Source of the DNA: Neptuniibacter sp. 1_MG-2023
Lineage (GTDB): Bacteria > Pseudomonadota > Gammaproteobacteria > Pseudomonadales > Balneatricaceae
Length of the DNA stretch: 64,000 bases
Assembly (NCBI RefSeq): GCF_030547185.1
Contig: NZ_JAUOQR010000002.1
Coordinates: forward strand, 62,001 to 126,000
Direction: 5' to 3'
Shown: one piece after another, positions 18,074 to 26,634 of the stretch
Numbering within the stretch: the first letter of the stretch is position 1
Layout of the letters: each line of letters opens with the position of its first letter
The notes under the pieces: generated by a model
Told to the model about the DNA's origin: nothing
Databases searched by the model: none
The model's input: the letters and a program-made list of their open reading frames with translations, nothing else
Program-made: the position numbers and the translations under genes

Positions 18074-20491
18074 ATGGAGAAGACCACAGTGAGTAATGAG
18101 GCCCAGAAAGTTGCGCTACCTGCATTTTTAAAGAAGAGGCTGCATGCATTTCGTATTGGGCAGGGCGCGGAGCAGTCATATTTGATTAAAGATCCTCAGG
18201 AGGATCAAGTTCATCAGTTGGAAACATGGCAGTTTTTCCTGCTTGAAGTGCTTCCAGGCTGCGAAGATATGCCAAAGCTTAAAGGTGTGTTTGAAGATCG
18301 CTTTGGTCATGCTATTACGGATGAGCAGATTGAAGAGTTATTCACGTTAATTGCCGATAAAAGCTTATTTGGCATTACGGCGCTCTCTAATCCGATTCTT
18401 AAAGCGTTTCAGAAAAAACGTGCTGCTGAAGGCAAAGGACGCGCAGCGCCAAATGCTAAGGCTGAAGCTGCCGCACCGGTTGAAGACGCTAAAGTTAAAG
18501 AGCCTTTGCCTCCAGGTATTGAGGATGTTATTGGGCTTGATACGTCCATTAAACAGGCTGGCTTGAAGCTGTTTAATCCTAAGAAACTAATTAAATTAAC
18601 AAGCCCTATAGTTAAGCCTATTAGTTATTTGATGTATGCGATACCGCTGATGCTTATCGCTGCTCTATTTCTTTTAGGTCGCTATTTTTCTGTAATGGAA
18701 GAAGATATTACCCTTCTATTATCAGGGGTGAGCATTATTGAGCATGCGTTGTTCAGTATGTTAACCGTTAACTTATCGGTTACATTCCTTATTATGTATG
18801 TGGCCCATTCGTTTAGGGCCAGCGTTAATGGATTAGGTATTGTTTTTTATCTAGGATTTTTCCCTAGATTTTGCCCTTTCATTGGTAATTTAGATCAGCT
18901 ATCCCGTCGTGAGCGGATGTGGCTGCATGCAGCGCCACTCATCTTTAGATTAGGCTTGTTTAGTACAGCGATTCTCATGTGGTTTAACACACGTGATATG
19001 GACGGGGTGATTGCTCCGTTCTCTCTTGTGGTGGCTGTAGCGAGTGCTCTATCGTTCCTGATAACAGTTAACCCATTAGTCAAAAGTAGTGGTTATCACC
19101 TAGTTGCTACTATTTTAGATGAACCTCAGCTACGTAAGAAAGCTTACGGTGCGCTGATGAACAAGCTGAAAGGGGATAGATACAAAGAAGCCAACGGTCG
19201 TTTGTTAGCCGCATATGCATTAGCTTCAACTGTTTTCATGATTGTTCTTTTTGGATTAATTTTACTGCTATTAGGCAAGTTCTTGAAAATCCATCTAGGT
19301 GGTGCGGGTGTTATTCTGACATTCTTTGTCGCTGCAATTTTTGCGTATCGAATGTTCGTTAGTTTTGCTCGTATTAATCAATCTTATGATCGTGCATCTC
19401 AGTTCAAAAAATGGCGCGACCGTACGTTGGTTTCAAAAGAGACTGAGGAACAGGGATCAGAGGCTGCCCCTAAAAAAGGAAGCTATGTTCGTCGTGCTCT
19501 TTTAATCATACTTGTGGGTGGTCTATTTTTGCCTTATGCCTATGAACCCGGTGGTTCGTTTGTCTTGCTGCCAAACCAGCAGCAGGAGATTACCTCTGAT
19601 CTATCAGGGCTGGTTGATTGGGTTAAATATGATGGCGGCGAAGAACTTAAAAAAGGTGAAGCGATTGCTGCTTTATGGCAGGGTGATTACAGCGCTAAAG
19701 TAAAAGTCTATGAAGCTTTAATGAAAGAGCAGCAAGCGGTTATTGATGAGCTTAAATCTAGGCCGAGAAAGGAAGATGTAATACTGGCTGAACGTGCACT
19801 TGAGACTGAAGAAACGCGTACGCAATTTAGTTTGTCTAAGTTGAATCGTTTAGAAAAACTCTACAAGTCACGTACTGTTTCTTATGAAGAGTTAGATGAT
19901 GCTCGCCGTGAGTACCGTATTGATCTTGCTCAAGTAGCAGAGAGTAAAGCTGATCTTGAAGTGACTAAGTTGGGTGCGACGCCAGATCAGATCGCTGCTG
20001 CGCAAGCGAAGCTTGAAGGTTATGAAGAAGAGTATAAGTACTATAGCGAGAAGGTGAAATTATCAACCTTACATATGCCATTTGATGGTCGCTTAGTCTC
20101 TATGCACTTAGGACAGAAAGTAGGCAGTTACCTTGCGCCAGGTGAGCCATTCGCGATCGCAGAAAATACATCAAAGGTACTCGCAGAGATAGAGATCCCT
20201 GAAGCGGATATTCCTTATGTTAAAAAAGGAGCGTCAGTCAGGGTTCGTCCGCAAGCGTATCACTCAGCCGATTTTATAGGCACAGTGTTATCGATTGATT
20301 CCAATGTGACGGAAGAGCGTTACGGACGTGTTATCAAAGTAATCACTATTTTAGATAACGGTGACCAGCGTTTGAAAACAGGCATGACGGGCTATGCAAA
20401 AATTGAAAGTGAAACTTTACCTGTATGGGAAGTGCTTTCAATGGCAATAGTGCGTTTTGTGGAAGTCGAAGTGTGGTCATGGTTGCCTTAA
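18074..20491 (+). CDS. PqqD-like / inactive M50-like / HlyD membrane fusion protein
   Basis: An 805-residue inner-membrane protein. Residues about 15-110 resemble the small PqqD-like domain found at the front of some M50-type transporter proteins. Residues about 180-450 are a multi-pass segment resembling a site-2 (M50) protease, but the HExxH site reads AHSFRA and the usual NPLxKxDG reads NPLVKSSG, so the metal ligands seem lost. After a charged loop and a membrane segment near 475-495 comes a HlyD/biotinyl-lipoyl adaptor with a coiled coil (about 545-665) and a beta-barrel. ATG 18074 has no obvious ribosome site; GTG 18089 behind GGAG fits better. With the TolC-like protein downstream it may export the cluster product. 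Confidence 0.82.
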   Translation: MEKTTVSNEAQKVALPAFLKKRLHAFRIGQGAEQSYLIKDPQEDQVHQLETWQFFLLEVLPGCEDMPKLKGVFEDRFGHAITDEQIEELFTLIADKSLFGITALSNPILKAFQKKRAAEGKGRAAPNAKAEAAAPVEDAKVKEPLPPGIEDVIGLDTSIKQAGLKLFNPKKLIKLTSPIVKPISYLMYAIPLMLIAALFLLGRYFSVMEEDITLLLSGVSIIEHALFSMLTVNLSVTFLIMYVAHSFRASVNGLGIVFYLGFFPRFCPFIGNLDQLSRRERMWLHAAPLIFRLGLFSTAILMWFNTRDMDGVIAPFSLVVAVASALSFLITVNPLVKSSGYHLVATILDEPQLRKKAYGALMNKLKGDRYKEANGRLLAAYALASTVFMIVLFGLILLLLGKFLKIHLGGAGVILTFFVAAIFAYRMFVSFARINQSYDRASQFKKWRDRTLVSKETEEQGSEAAPKKGSYVRRALLIILVGGLFLPYAYEPGGSFVLLPNQQQEITSDLSGLVDWVKYDGGEELKKGEAIAALWQGDYSAKVKVYEALMKEQQAVIDELKSRPRKEDVILAERALETEETRTQFSLSKLNRLEKLYKSRTVSYEELDDARREYRIDLAQVAESKADLEVTKLGATPDQIAAAQAKLEGYEEEYKYYSEKVKLSTLHMPFDGRLVSMHLGQKVGSYLAPGEPFAIAENTSKVLAEIEIPEADIPYVKKGASVRVRPQAYHSADFIGTVLSIDSNVTEERYGRVIKVITILDNGDQRLKTGMTGYAKIESETLPVWEVLSMAIVRFVEVEVWSWLP

Positions 20492-20602
20492 TTTGTTAAT
20501 GCTTTATTAGCCTGATGTGAGATTTGTTGTGGTCAGGTCGGGCTGATAAAGATACGAATTAAAGTGTATTTTCTTGAAATATTGAAAATCAGATAGTGAT
20601 AT

Positions 20603-21511
20603 ATGGCAGCTCCACTGTTCTTATTAGCACCACCGAGATCGTATACATCACTGATCAACGCAATGATTGGTCAGCACCCCGAAGCATTCGGTTTGCCAGA
20701 ATTGAATTTGTTCAATGTTCAGCAGACTAAGGATCTTTGGCGAAATGTATCTGATGATATCGGAGACGATAACAACCGCAGACAAGGCTTGCTTCGTGCT
20801 GTAGCAGAGATATATGCCGGCGAGCAAACCCGTGACGCAGTTGTTATGGCCCAGCACTGGGCATCCGCCCGTGAAAACATGATGACGGGTGACGTGTTTG
20901 TTGAGCTTGTGAATAAAATCGACCCATTGATCGCCGTGGAAAAAAGCCCCGCTTATACGATCTCTGTTGATCGTATGAAGCGTATTTATGAGGCATTTCC
21001 TGATGCTAAGTTTATCCACTTAGTAAGGCATCCAATACCGCAAAGTAAATCGGTTATGGGATTGAATGATGGAATTTTTGCACTGTTTGTTAATGCGATT
21101 GATTTTCAGGCGGACAAAGCCATTCTTGATCCACAGATTGCATGGCATGATATTAATATCAATATTTTGAATTTTTTGGATATTGTGCCTGCTGAAAATC
21201 AAATGCGTATTCGTGGTGAATTGATAATGGAGAATCCCCGCGAAGAGTTAGCAGGCATTTGCCGTTGGCTAGGTATACGTGATGATGAAGAGGCGGTGGA
21301 TGATATGATGCATCCAGAAGCTTCTCCGTTTGCCTGTTTTGGCCCAGTTAATGCCTTGTTTGGAAATGACCCTAATTTCCTTCGTGGTTCTAAGTTTCGT
21401 CCACATAAACCAAGACTTCCAGCAATGGATGCGGAGTTGCCTTGGCGAGATGATGGTGTGAGATTACGACCTGAAGTTGTAGCGCTTGCTAGAGAGTTTG
21501 GATACGAATGA
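20603..21511 (+). CDS. Stand-alone sulfotransferase
   Basis: Cytosolic PAPS-dependent sulfotransferase-like protein, 302 residues. The 5'-phosphosulfate loop is APPRSYTSLINAMIG at residues 8-22, and the 3'-phosphate motif is IHLVRHP near 140, with a Ser a few residues later (SKSV). Another conserved segment is VEKSPAYT near 113. It belongs to the broad Sulfotransfer_3-like group that acts on lipids, sugars and polyketides. It differs from the ACP-fused enzyme at 24470, so two distinct sulfation steps or a split of labour are possible. The ribosome site is weak. Confidence 0.85.
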   Translation: MAAPLFLLAPPRSYTSLINAMIGQHPEAFGLPELNLFNVQQTKDLWRNVSDDIGDDNNRRQGLLRAVAEIYAGEQTRDAVVMAQHWASARENMMTGDVFVELVNKIDPLIAVEKSPAYTISVDRMKRIYEAFPDAKFIHLVRHPIPQSKSVMGLNDGIFALFVNAIDFQADKAILDPQIAWHDININILNFLDIVPAENQMRIRGELIMENPREELAGICRWLGIRDDEEAVDDMMHPEASPFACFGPVNALFGNDPNFLRGSKFRPHKPRLPAMDAELPWRDDGVRLRPEVVALAREFGYE

Positions 21512-21536
21512 GTATGAACATAATTGAGGTACTTCT

Positions 21537-21956
21537 GTGAGCCAGGATAGCGAAAAGAATAAACCGGGAAGCAGAAAAGGTATTGGCCAAGTTACGACCG
21601 AGCCGAAAAGTATCAAATCTGAACCGCCAGAACTAACGCCTCAGCAACAGGCGTTACGCCAAGCGGTTATTACTGAATTCAGATCTAAAAAAATTAAAGC
21701 ATTTGTTGCGAAACAAGTGAAGCATATCAATGCGAATCGACAAGTCGCTGATGGTATCCGGTTTCTGTTTGATGAAAATGGTTTGCCTCCTGCGAATGCG
21801 CCCTTAGAGGATATTATTTCAGAGCGTAAAAAAATAGAGTCTGAAATTCGTTGGTTCGAGGCGATGGCAAACGAGATGCGAGGTCGTTTAGTGCAGATCA
21901 AAGAGATTGAAGAACTTGCGTTAGAGATGATTGAAAATCCGCCGGTCGATGAATAG
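21537..21956 (+). CDS. Small charged helical protein, unknown
   Basis: A 139-residue hydrophilic protein starting with GTG. It has no signal peptide. The first 35 residues are Lys/Pro-rich and look disordered; the remainder is predicted by eye to be helical (QQQALRQAVITEFRSKK..., then an Arg/Glu-rich amphipathic helix at 95-130). It sits between the sulfotransferase and the esterase with only 8 bases to the latter, so it is part of the operon. A scaffold or accessory role is possible but I do not recognise a family. Confidence 0.7.
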   Translation: MSQDSEKNKPGSRKGIGQVTTEPKSIKSEPPELTPQQQALRQAVITEFRSKKIKAFVAKQVKHINANRQVADGIRFLFDENGLPPANAPLEDIISERKKIESEIRWFEAMANEMRGRLVQIKEIEELALEMIENPPVDE

Positions 21957-21964
21957 GTAAGTTA

Positions 21965-22837
21965 ATGAACATAGCTAAGTATCTTAAAAAACGGTTATTT
22001 TGGGCTATGTTTCCAGTTGCCTTTTCAACGCTGTTGTTTGCAAGTAATGAAGAGGTTGAGCATCAAATCCTTATAAGTGGTGATGAGCGTACGGCCTTAA
22101 TTCACTTTCCTTTGATGCATGACACTGACAAGTTACCTGCTCTGATTGTGTTACACGGTGGATTAGGCAATGCTGAACATGTTCAAGACACAACAGGCTT
22201 AGATGCTTTAGGGGAAACCGAAGGGTTTTTAACGGTATACCCTAATGGTACAGGTTTACGCTTTTTTAAAAATCGTAGAACTTGGAATGCAGGGCGTTGT
22301 TGCGGACCCGCGGCTAAAAAGGCTGTAGATGATGTCGGCTTTCTAAGTCAATTGATTGATGATCTTGTATCGGATTATCAGGCGGACCCTAAAAAGATTT
22401 ATATAACAGGTTTTTCGAATGGAGCCATGATGGCATACCGCTTAGCCTGTGAAATACCTGAAAAAATAGCAGCTATTGTGCCTGTTTCAGGCACTTTAGC
22501 TGTGGATAATTGCCAATCTGCTACAGCGGTACCTGTGCTGCATATACATGGTGAAACGGATGATAATGTTCCCGTTCTAGGGGGGGAAGGTTCACGTAGT
22601 GTTGCCGGTGTTAAACACCGATCAGTACAAGATTCACTCAATATTATGATGAGGGAACGTAACTGTGGCACCGCTCAGAAAGAGCAGTTTGCTAATTATG
22701 AAAGGGTAAGTTATGACTGCACTAAAGGTGCAAACGTACAGCTCATAATGATTAAGAACAGCGGGCATGTTTGGCCTGAAAAGATTCAAGCTAATCGAAC
22801 TGTTTGGAGTTTCGTTAGCCAGTTTGTAAAGAAATAA
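21965..22837 (+). CDS. Secreted CE1/PHB-depolymerase-type esterase
   Basis: A 290-residue alpha/beta-hydrolase with an N-terminal signal sequence (basic KYLKKR, hydrophobic to about residue 27), so likely periplasmic or secreted. It shows LIVLHGGLG, nucleophile in GFSNGAMMAYRLA, acid in HGETDDNVPV and His in NSGHVWP, the layout of the LpqC/polyhydroxybutyrate-depolymerase/feruloyl esterase group. Extra Cys residues (RCCGP, NCQS, NCG) may form disulfides. In this cluster it could act on the exported lipid product or on an ester conjugate; that is inference. It starts 8 bases after the previous stop, with an AGGTAAG ribosome site. Confidence 0.85.
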   Translation: MNIAKYLKKRLFWAMFPVAFSTLLFASNEEVEHQILISGDERTALIHFPLMHDTDKLPALIVLHGGLGNAEHVQDTTGLDALGETEGFLTVYPNGTGLRFFKNRRTWNAGRCCGPAAKKAVDDVGFLSQLIDDLVSDYQADPKKIYITGFSNGAMMAYRLACEIPEKIAAIVPVSGTLAVDNCQSATAVPVLHIHGETDDNVPVLGGEGSRSVAGVKHRSVQDSLNIMMRERNCGTAQKEQFANYERVSYDCTKGANVQLIMIKNSGHVWPEKIQANRTVWSFVSQFVKK

Positions 22838-22895
22838 GGGGATGGAGATTAAGCTTCGGCGGGAACTCCAATTAAATTTTTAAAATCACAGGTCA

Positions 22896-24413
22896 ATGGA
22901 TGTGATAGCTTCTAAACGAAAAATTCAGTATACAGCCGGTTTACGAAAAGTATCCCAAAAGGCAACACTTGTGGCTTGTTTGCTTAGCTTAGCGGGGTGT
23001 TCTTCTGTTGAAATTTTTCAGCCACCCGAGGTTGAAATTAAGCAGAGCTGGCGAGTGGATTATGAATCATCCGTAGAGCTTGCAAATACGGCATGGTGGG
23101 AATCGTTCAATGACCCTGTATTGAATAGCCTTATTGAAACCGCTCTTCAGAATAATAATGACCTGATGTTAGCTGCTGCACGAATTGATGAAGTTGCAGG
23201 CCGGTATAAAATTCAGCGCTCTAATCTTTACCCTCAAATTGGTTATGGTGCGAATGCGGGTGGATCTCAGCGTAGTTATGAGCAGCCTTTATCATTTCCT
23301 AATTTGGGCGAACGAACCAATGAAGAGTATAGCGTTGGATTGAATATTGGTTGGGAATTAGATCTTTGGGGGCGTTTGGCTCAAGCAAACGAAGCCGCTA
23401 GGGCAGATCTCATGGCTGCAGAAGAGAATCGGCAGGCTGTAATTATGTCGTTGGTGTCTGCGGTTGCTGTGGAATACATAGAGTTACTTAATATAGATAA
23501 AAAGTTACATATAGCTAAATTAACTTTGGAAGAGCGAAGAGATTCGGTTGATCTGTTTGAAAAGAAATTTAAAGGTGGGCAGATATCTGAATTAGAACTG
23601 GCTCAGGTTCGTTCTGCCTATCAGCAGGCGGCCTCACAAATACCTGTCATTGAGCTGGATGCGCTCTTACAAGAAAATAGATTGTCTTTATTGTTGGGTA
23701 AAAATCCAGGTCCAATTGAGCGTAGTGCAAACATAGAGTCTTTAACTATGTTGCAGCTGCCCTCAGGTTTGCCTTCGGATCTTCTTGTGCGAAGGCCTGA
23801 TATTCGTCAAGCAGTACAGAAGCTAGCATCTGCTAATGCTAAGGTTAATATAGCTGAAACAGCATATTTACCTAGTATTTCTTTGACGGGCTTACTTGGG
23901 TATGCAAGTGATAATATCTCCAATCTGTTTGATGGCTCTGCTGGGTTATGGGAAGCCGCGCTCGGTGCTGCAGGCCCCATTTTCACAGGTGGTCGAATTG
24001 AAGGTAATGAACAGCAGGCTGAAGCGATTAGGCAGCAGTTGATTTTTGAGTATAAAGATACTGTTCAACGAGCCCTTAAAGAAGTTGATGATGGCTTAGT
24101 TACTCTAGAAAAATTAAGAGTTTTGCAGAAGATTCAAGAGCGGCATGTCGTTGTATTAGAGGACTATGTTGAATATGCAATCAGTAGACATGATGCAGGC
24201 TACTCCCGTTATATGGAAGTACTGGATGCGCAACGTAATTTGTATGCTACTCAGATTAATCTAGCTACAACAGAGAAAAGTATTTTTACCACCTTGGTTG
24301 ATATATACAAAGCAATGGGCGGTGGTTGGGTCCAGTTAGCTGATGAAAAATATGCTAAGCCTCTTATTCAGATAGAGCCGGCAAAACCATCAGCTGTAGT
24401 AGATGAATCATAA
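22896..24413 (+). CDS. NodT-type outer-membrane efflux lipoprotein
   Basis: TolC-like outer-membrane factor of 505 residues. Lipoprotein signal ends in LSLAGC (Cys near 35). Two homologous halves with the usual WWESFNDPVLN, GWELDLWGRL and LLVRRPDIRQA motifs make the alpha/beta barrel-tunnel. The N-terminus is longer than usual. No inner-membrane RND or ABC pump lies beside it; the only partner is the HlyD-containing fusion at 18074. It probably provides the exit channel for the cluster product. It is distinct from the second NodT-type protein at 61929. Confidence 0.92.
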   Translation: MDVIASKRKIQYTAGLRKVSQKATLVACLLSLAGCSSVEIFQPPEVEIKQSWRVDYESSVELANTAWWESFNDPVLNSLIETALQNNNDLMLAAARIDEVAGRYKIQRSNLYPQIGYGANAGGSQRSYEQPLSFPNLGERTNEEYSVGLNIGWELDLWGRLAQANEAARADLMAAEENRQAVIMSLVSAVAVEYIELLNIDKKLHIAKLTLEERRDSVDLFEKKFKGGQISELELAQVRSAYQQAASQIPVIELDALLQENRLSLLLGKNPGPIERSANIESLTMLQLPSGLPSDLLVRRPDIRQAVQKLASANAKVNIAETAYLPSISLTGLLGYASDNISNLFDGSAGLWEAALGAAGPIFTGGRIEGNEQQAEAIRQQLIFEYKDTVQRALKEVDDGLVTLEKLRVLQKIQERHVVVLEDYVEYAISRHDAGYSRYMEVLDAQRNLYATQINLATTEKSIFTTLVDIYKAMGGGWVQLADEKYAKPLIQIEPAKPSAVVDES

Positions 24414-24469
24414 CTATTCGTTAAAAATTTAAATTGTAATCCGGTCATGGAATATTGAAGGTTTTTCAG

Positions 24470-25774
24470 ATGCCTATAGAACAAACGGAAGTCCAAGCTA
24501 AGATTATGCAGGTTTTAGACACCATCACTGAAGAGTGGGATGACGACCTGGATGAAGAAGTAACGTTAACATCTAAGCTAGTTGAAGATGTTGGCTTTGC
24601 CTCCATAGACTTTGTACAGTTTGCAGTGGCAATTGAATCTGAATTTAAACAAAAACTGGGTTTCCAGGCTTTGTTAATGCAGGATGGCGCCTACGTAGAT
24701 GATCTAAGTTTGCAGCAAGTTGTTGATTTTGTTTTTGCTCGCCTTAATGCTGATCCTGTTGCGGAAGCACCAGTACCAAACGCAGCGCCAAAAGAGAGTA
24801 ATGTTCAGCGTATTGAATCTGTTGAGGATCCAGTCACTGCTGAAATGGTCGAAGAGTTTCGTAAAATTATTCGTCCTTGCGCGCCTCACAGCGTACCGAG
24901 TAAGAAGAATAAGCCGGCTGTTTTTATTCTCTCTCCTCCACGTTCTGGTTCAACACTGTTGCGTATAATGTTAGCGGGCTGCCCTGAACTGTTTGTGCCG
25001 CCAGAGTTACATCTGTTGTCATATGTAGATATGAAAGAGCGTTTGGCTGCATTGGATGATGAGCATAACCGTCACCTCCTGGAAGGCACTATCCGTGCGC
25101 TTATGCAGTTGAAAAACTGGTCAGGTGAGGAAGCACGAAAATTTTCCAAAGCCTGTGAAGAAAATGGCATGAGCTGTCAGGCATTTTATAATATTTTACA
25201 AATTGCAGCGGGTGACCGTTTATTAGTTGATAAAACACCCACCTATGCAGTGAATTTAGATATTCTTAAAAATGCAGAAAACGATTTTGAGAATGCTAAG
25301 TATATCCACTTACAGCGTCACCCTTGTGGCACTATTCGTTCATACGAAGAGTCAAAGTTGACGCGCATGATGCCGTTGATGAAAGATAGTGAGTTTTCTA
25401 GCCGCGCCTTGGCGGAGATGACGTGGCTCACTTGTCATCAAAACACATTGAAATTTGCTGAACAGGTGCCTTCAGATCGAATCCTTGCGGTTCAATATGA
25501 AAACTTAGTCAAGCAGCCTGAAGTTGAGATGCGTCGGGTTTGTGAATTTTTGGGCGTGGAGTTCAACCCAGAGATGCTAAATCCTTATAAAGATCAGGAT
25601 CAGCGTATGACGGATGGGGTGGATGTAGCATCTAAAATGAGTGGCGATCTTAAATTCCATCTACATCAGAATATTGATCCAACAGCTGCAGATCGTTGGC
25701 GTCAGTTTTATTCTGAAGAAATTTTAGGTGATGTGACTAAAGACGTTGCTAAGCGTTGTGGTTACGATATCTAA
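24470..25774 (+). CDS. Acyl carrier protein-sulfotransferase fusion
   Basis: A 434-residue fusion. Residues 5-90 are an acyl carrier domain with the phosphopantetheine Ser45 in GFASIDFVQF. An acidic/Ala-Pro linker follows, then a sulfotransferase with the PAPS loop PPRSGSTLLRIML (156-168), VDKTPTYAVN and the 3'-phosphate motif HLQRHP...SYEES. ACP next to a sulfotransferase is the order of CurM and of cyanobacterial olefin synthase (ACP-ST-TE), where the beta-hydroxyl is sulfated before hydrolysis and decarboxylation; here the thioesterase could be the separate hydrolase at 15509. ATG 24470 with GAAGG 8 bases upstream is preferred over TTG 24455. Last gene of the cluster. Confidence 0.9.
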   Translation: MPIEQTEVQAKIMQVLDTITEEWDDDLDEEVTLTSKLVEDVGFASIDFVQFAVAIESEFKQKLGFQALLMQDGAYVDDLSLQQVVDFVFARLNADPVAEAPVPNAAPKESNVQRIESVEDPVTAEMVEEFRKIIRPCAPHSVPSKKNKPAVFILSPPRSGSTLLRIMLAGCPELFVPPELHLLSYVDMKERLAALDDEHNRHLLEGTIRALMQLKNWSGEEARKFSKACEENGMSCQAFYNILQIAAGDRLLVDKTPTYAVNLDILKNAENDFENAKYIHLQRHPCGTIRSYEESKLTRMMPLMKDSEFSSRALAEMTWLTCHQNTLKFAEQVPSDRILAVQYENLVKQPEVEMRRVCEFLGVEFNPEMLNPYKDQDQRMTDGVDVASKMSGDLKFHLHQNIDPTAADRWRQFYSEEILGDVTKDVAKRCGYDI

Positions 25775-25794
25775 TTTTTGAAACGCGGCTTTAC

Positions 25795-25828
25795 AAAACG
25801 GAGGTTGTGTTTCACGCCTCCGTTTTTT
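25795..25828 (+). terminator. Terminator at the end of the synthase cluster
   Basis: Stem AAAACGGAGG (25795-25804) pairs with CCTCCGTTTT (25817-25826) around a 12-base loop, followed by a T-run. It marks the right end of the accessory transcription unit before trpG. Confidence 0.88.
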
Positions 25829-26026
25829 TATATCTAAACGGTTTTAAACCGAATGTAGATGTTAGACGTTTACTTAGTCTGCGGAATATTTCTTCTCGTC
25901 TATGGATCTCAGCTATGGGGTGGGTTTAGAAAAGTATGATAGGATCACAACCTGATATTATTATGCTATTCCGGTATGCGCAGGGCACATTTTCGGTAAA
26001 AACATCAAGAATGGAACGGACATTTT

Positions 26027-26611
26027 ATGTTACTAATGATCGATAACTACGACTCTTTTACCTACAACGTAGTGCAGTACTTCGGTGAGCTGGGTGCAGA
26101 TGTCCAAGTCTATCGTAATGATGAAATTACGGTGGAGGAGATTGAAGCATTGACCCCTGACCATCTTGTGATCTCACCAGGTCCTTGTACACCGAATGAA
26201 GCAGGTGTGTCGGTTGCTGCCATTAACTACTTTAAAGGCAAGTTACCTATTTTGGGTATTTGTTTAGGGCATCAAAGTATTGGTCAAGCGTTTGGCGGTA
26301 GCATAGTGCGCGCTAAGCAAGTGATGCATGGAAAAACTTCACCTGTTTATCATAATGATAATGGTGTATTTGCAGGATTAAATAACCCAGTCGAGGTGAC
26401 TCGTTATCATTCCTTGGTTATTGATCAAAAAACATTGCCAGATTGTTTAGAAGTAACCTCATGGACCCAAGATGAAGAAGGTCATTTGGATGAAATTATG
26501 GGTGTTCGTCATAAAGAGTTTGATATTGAAGGCGTACAATTTCACCCAGAATCAATTTTGACCGATCAGGGTCATGACTTATTGGCTAACTTTTTAAAAC
26601 GAACTAAATAA
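26027..26611 (+). CDS. trpG: Anthranilate synthase component II (glutamine amidotransferase)
   Basis: Class I glutamine amidotransferase of 194 residues that supplies ammonia to TrpE (and possibly to PabB, since this subunit is often shared). Nucleophile Cys in [10 protein letters not shown] near 80, catalytic His and Glu in HPESI near 170. The start ATG follows GGAACGGA. First gene of trpGDC; its mate trpE is on the other side of the accessory cluster. Confidence 0.97.
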   Translation: MLLMIDNYDSFTYNVVQYFGELGADVQVYRNDEITVEEIEALTPDHLVISPGPCTPNEAGVSVAAINYFKGKLPILGICLGHQSIGQAFGGSIVRAKQVMHGKTSPVYHNDNGVFAGLNNPVEVTRYHSLVIDQKTLPDCLEVTSWTQDEEGHLDEIMGVRHKEFDIEGVQFHPESILTDQGHDLLANFLKRTK

Positions 26612-26634
26612 CTGGTGCTATTAAGGATACTTCT

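Noticed and set aside
1741-25830. Accessory cluster as a mobile element with integrase and att sites
   Set aside because: No integrase, transposase, tRNA or flanking direct repeats were found; only its position and AT-rich edge hint at acquisition.
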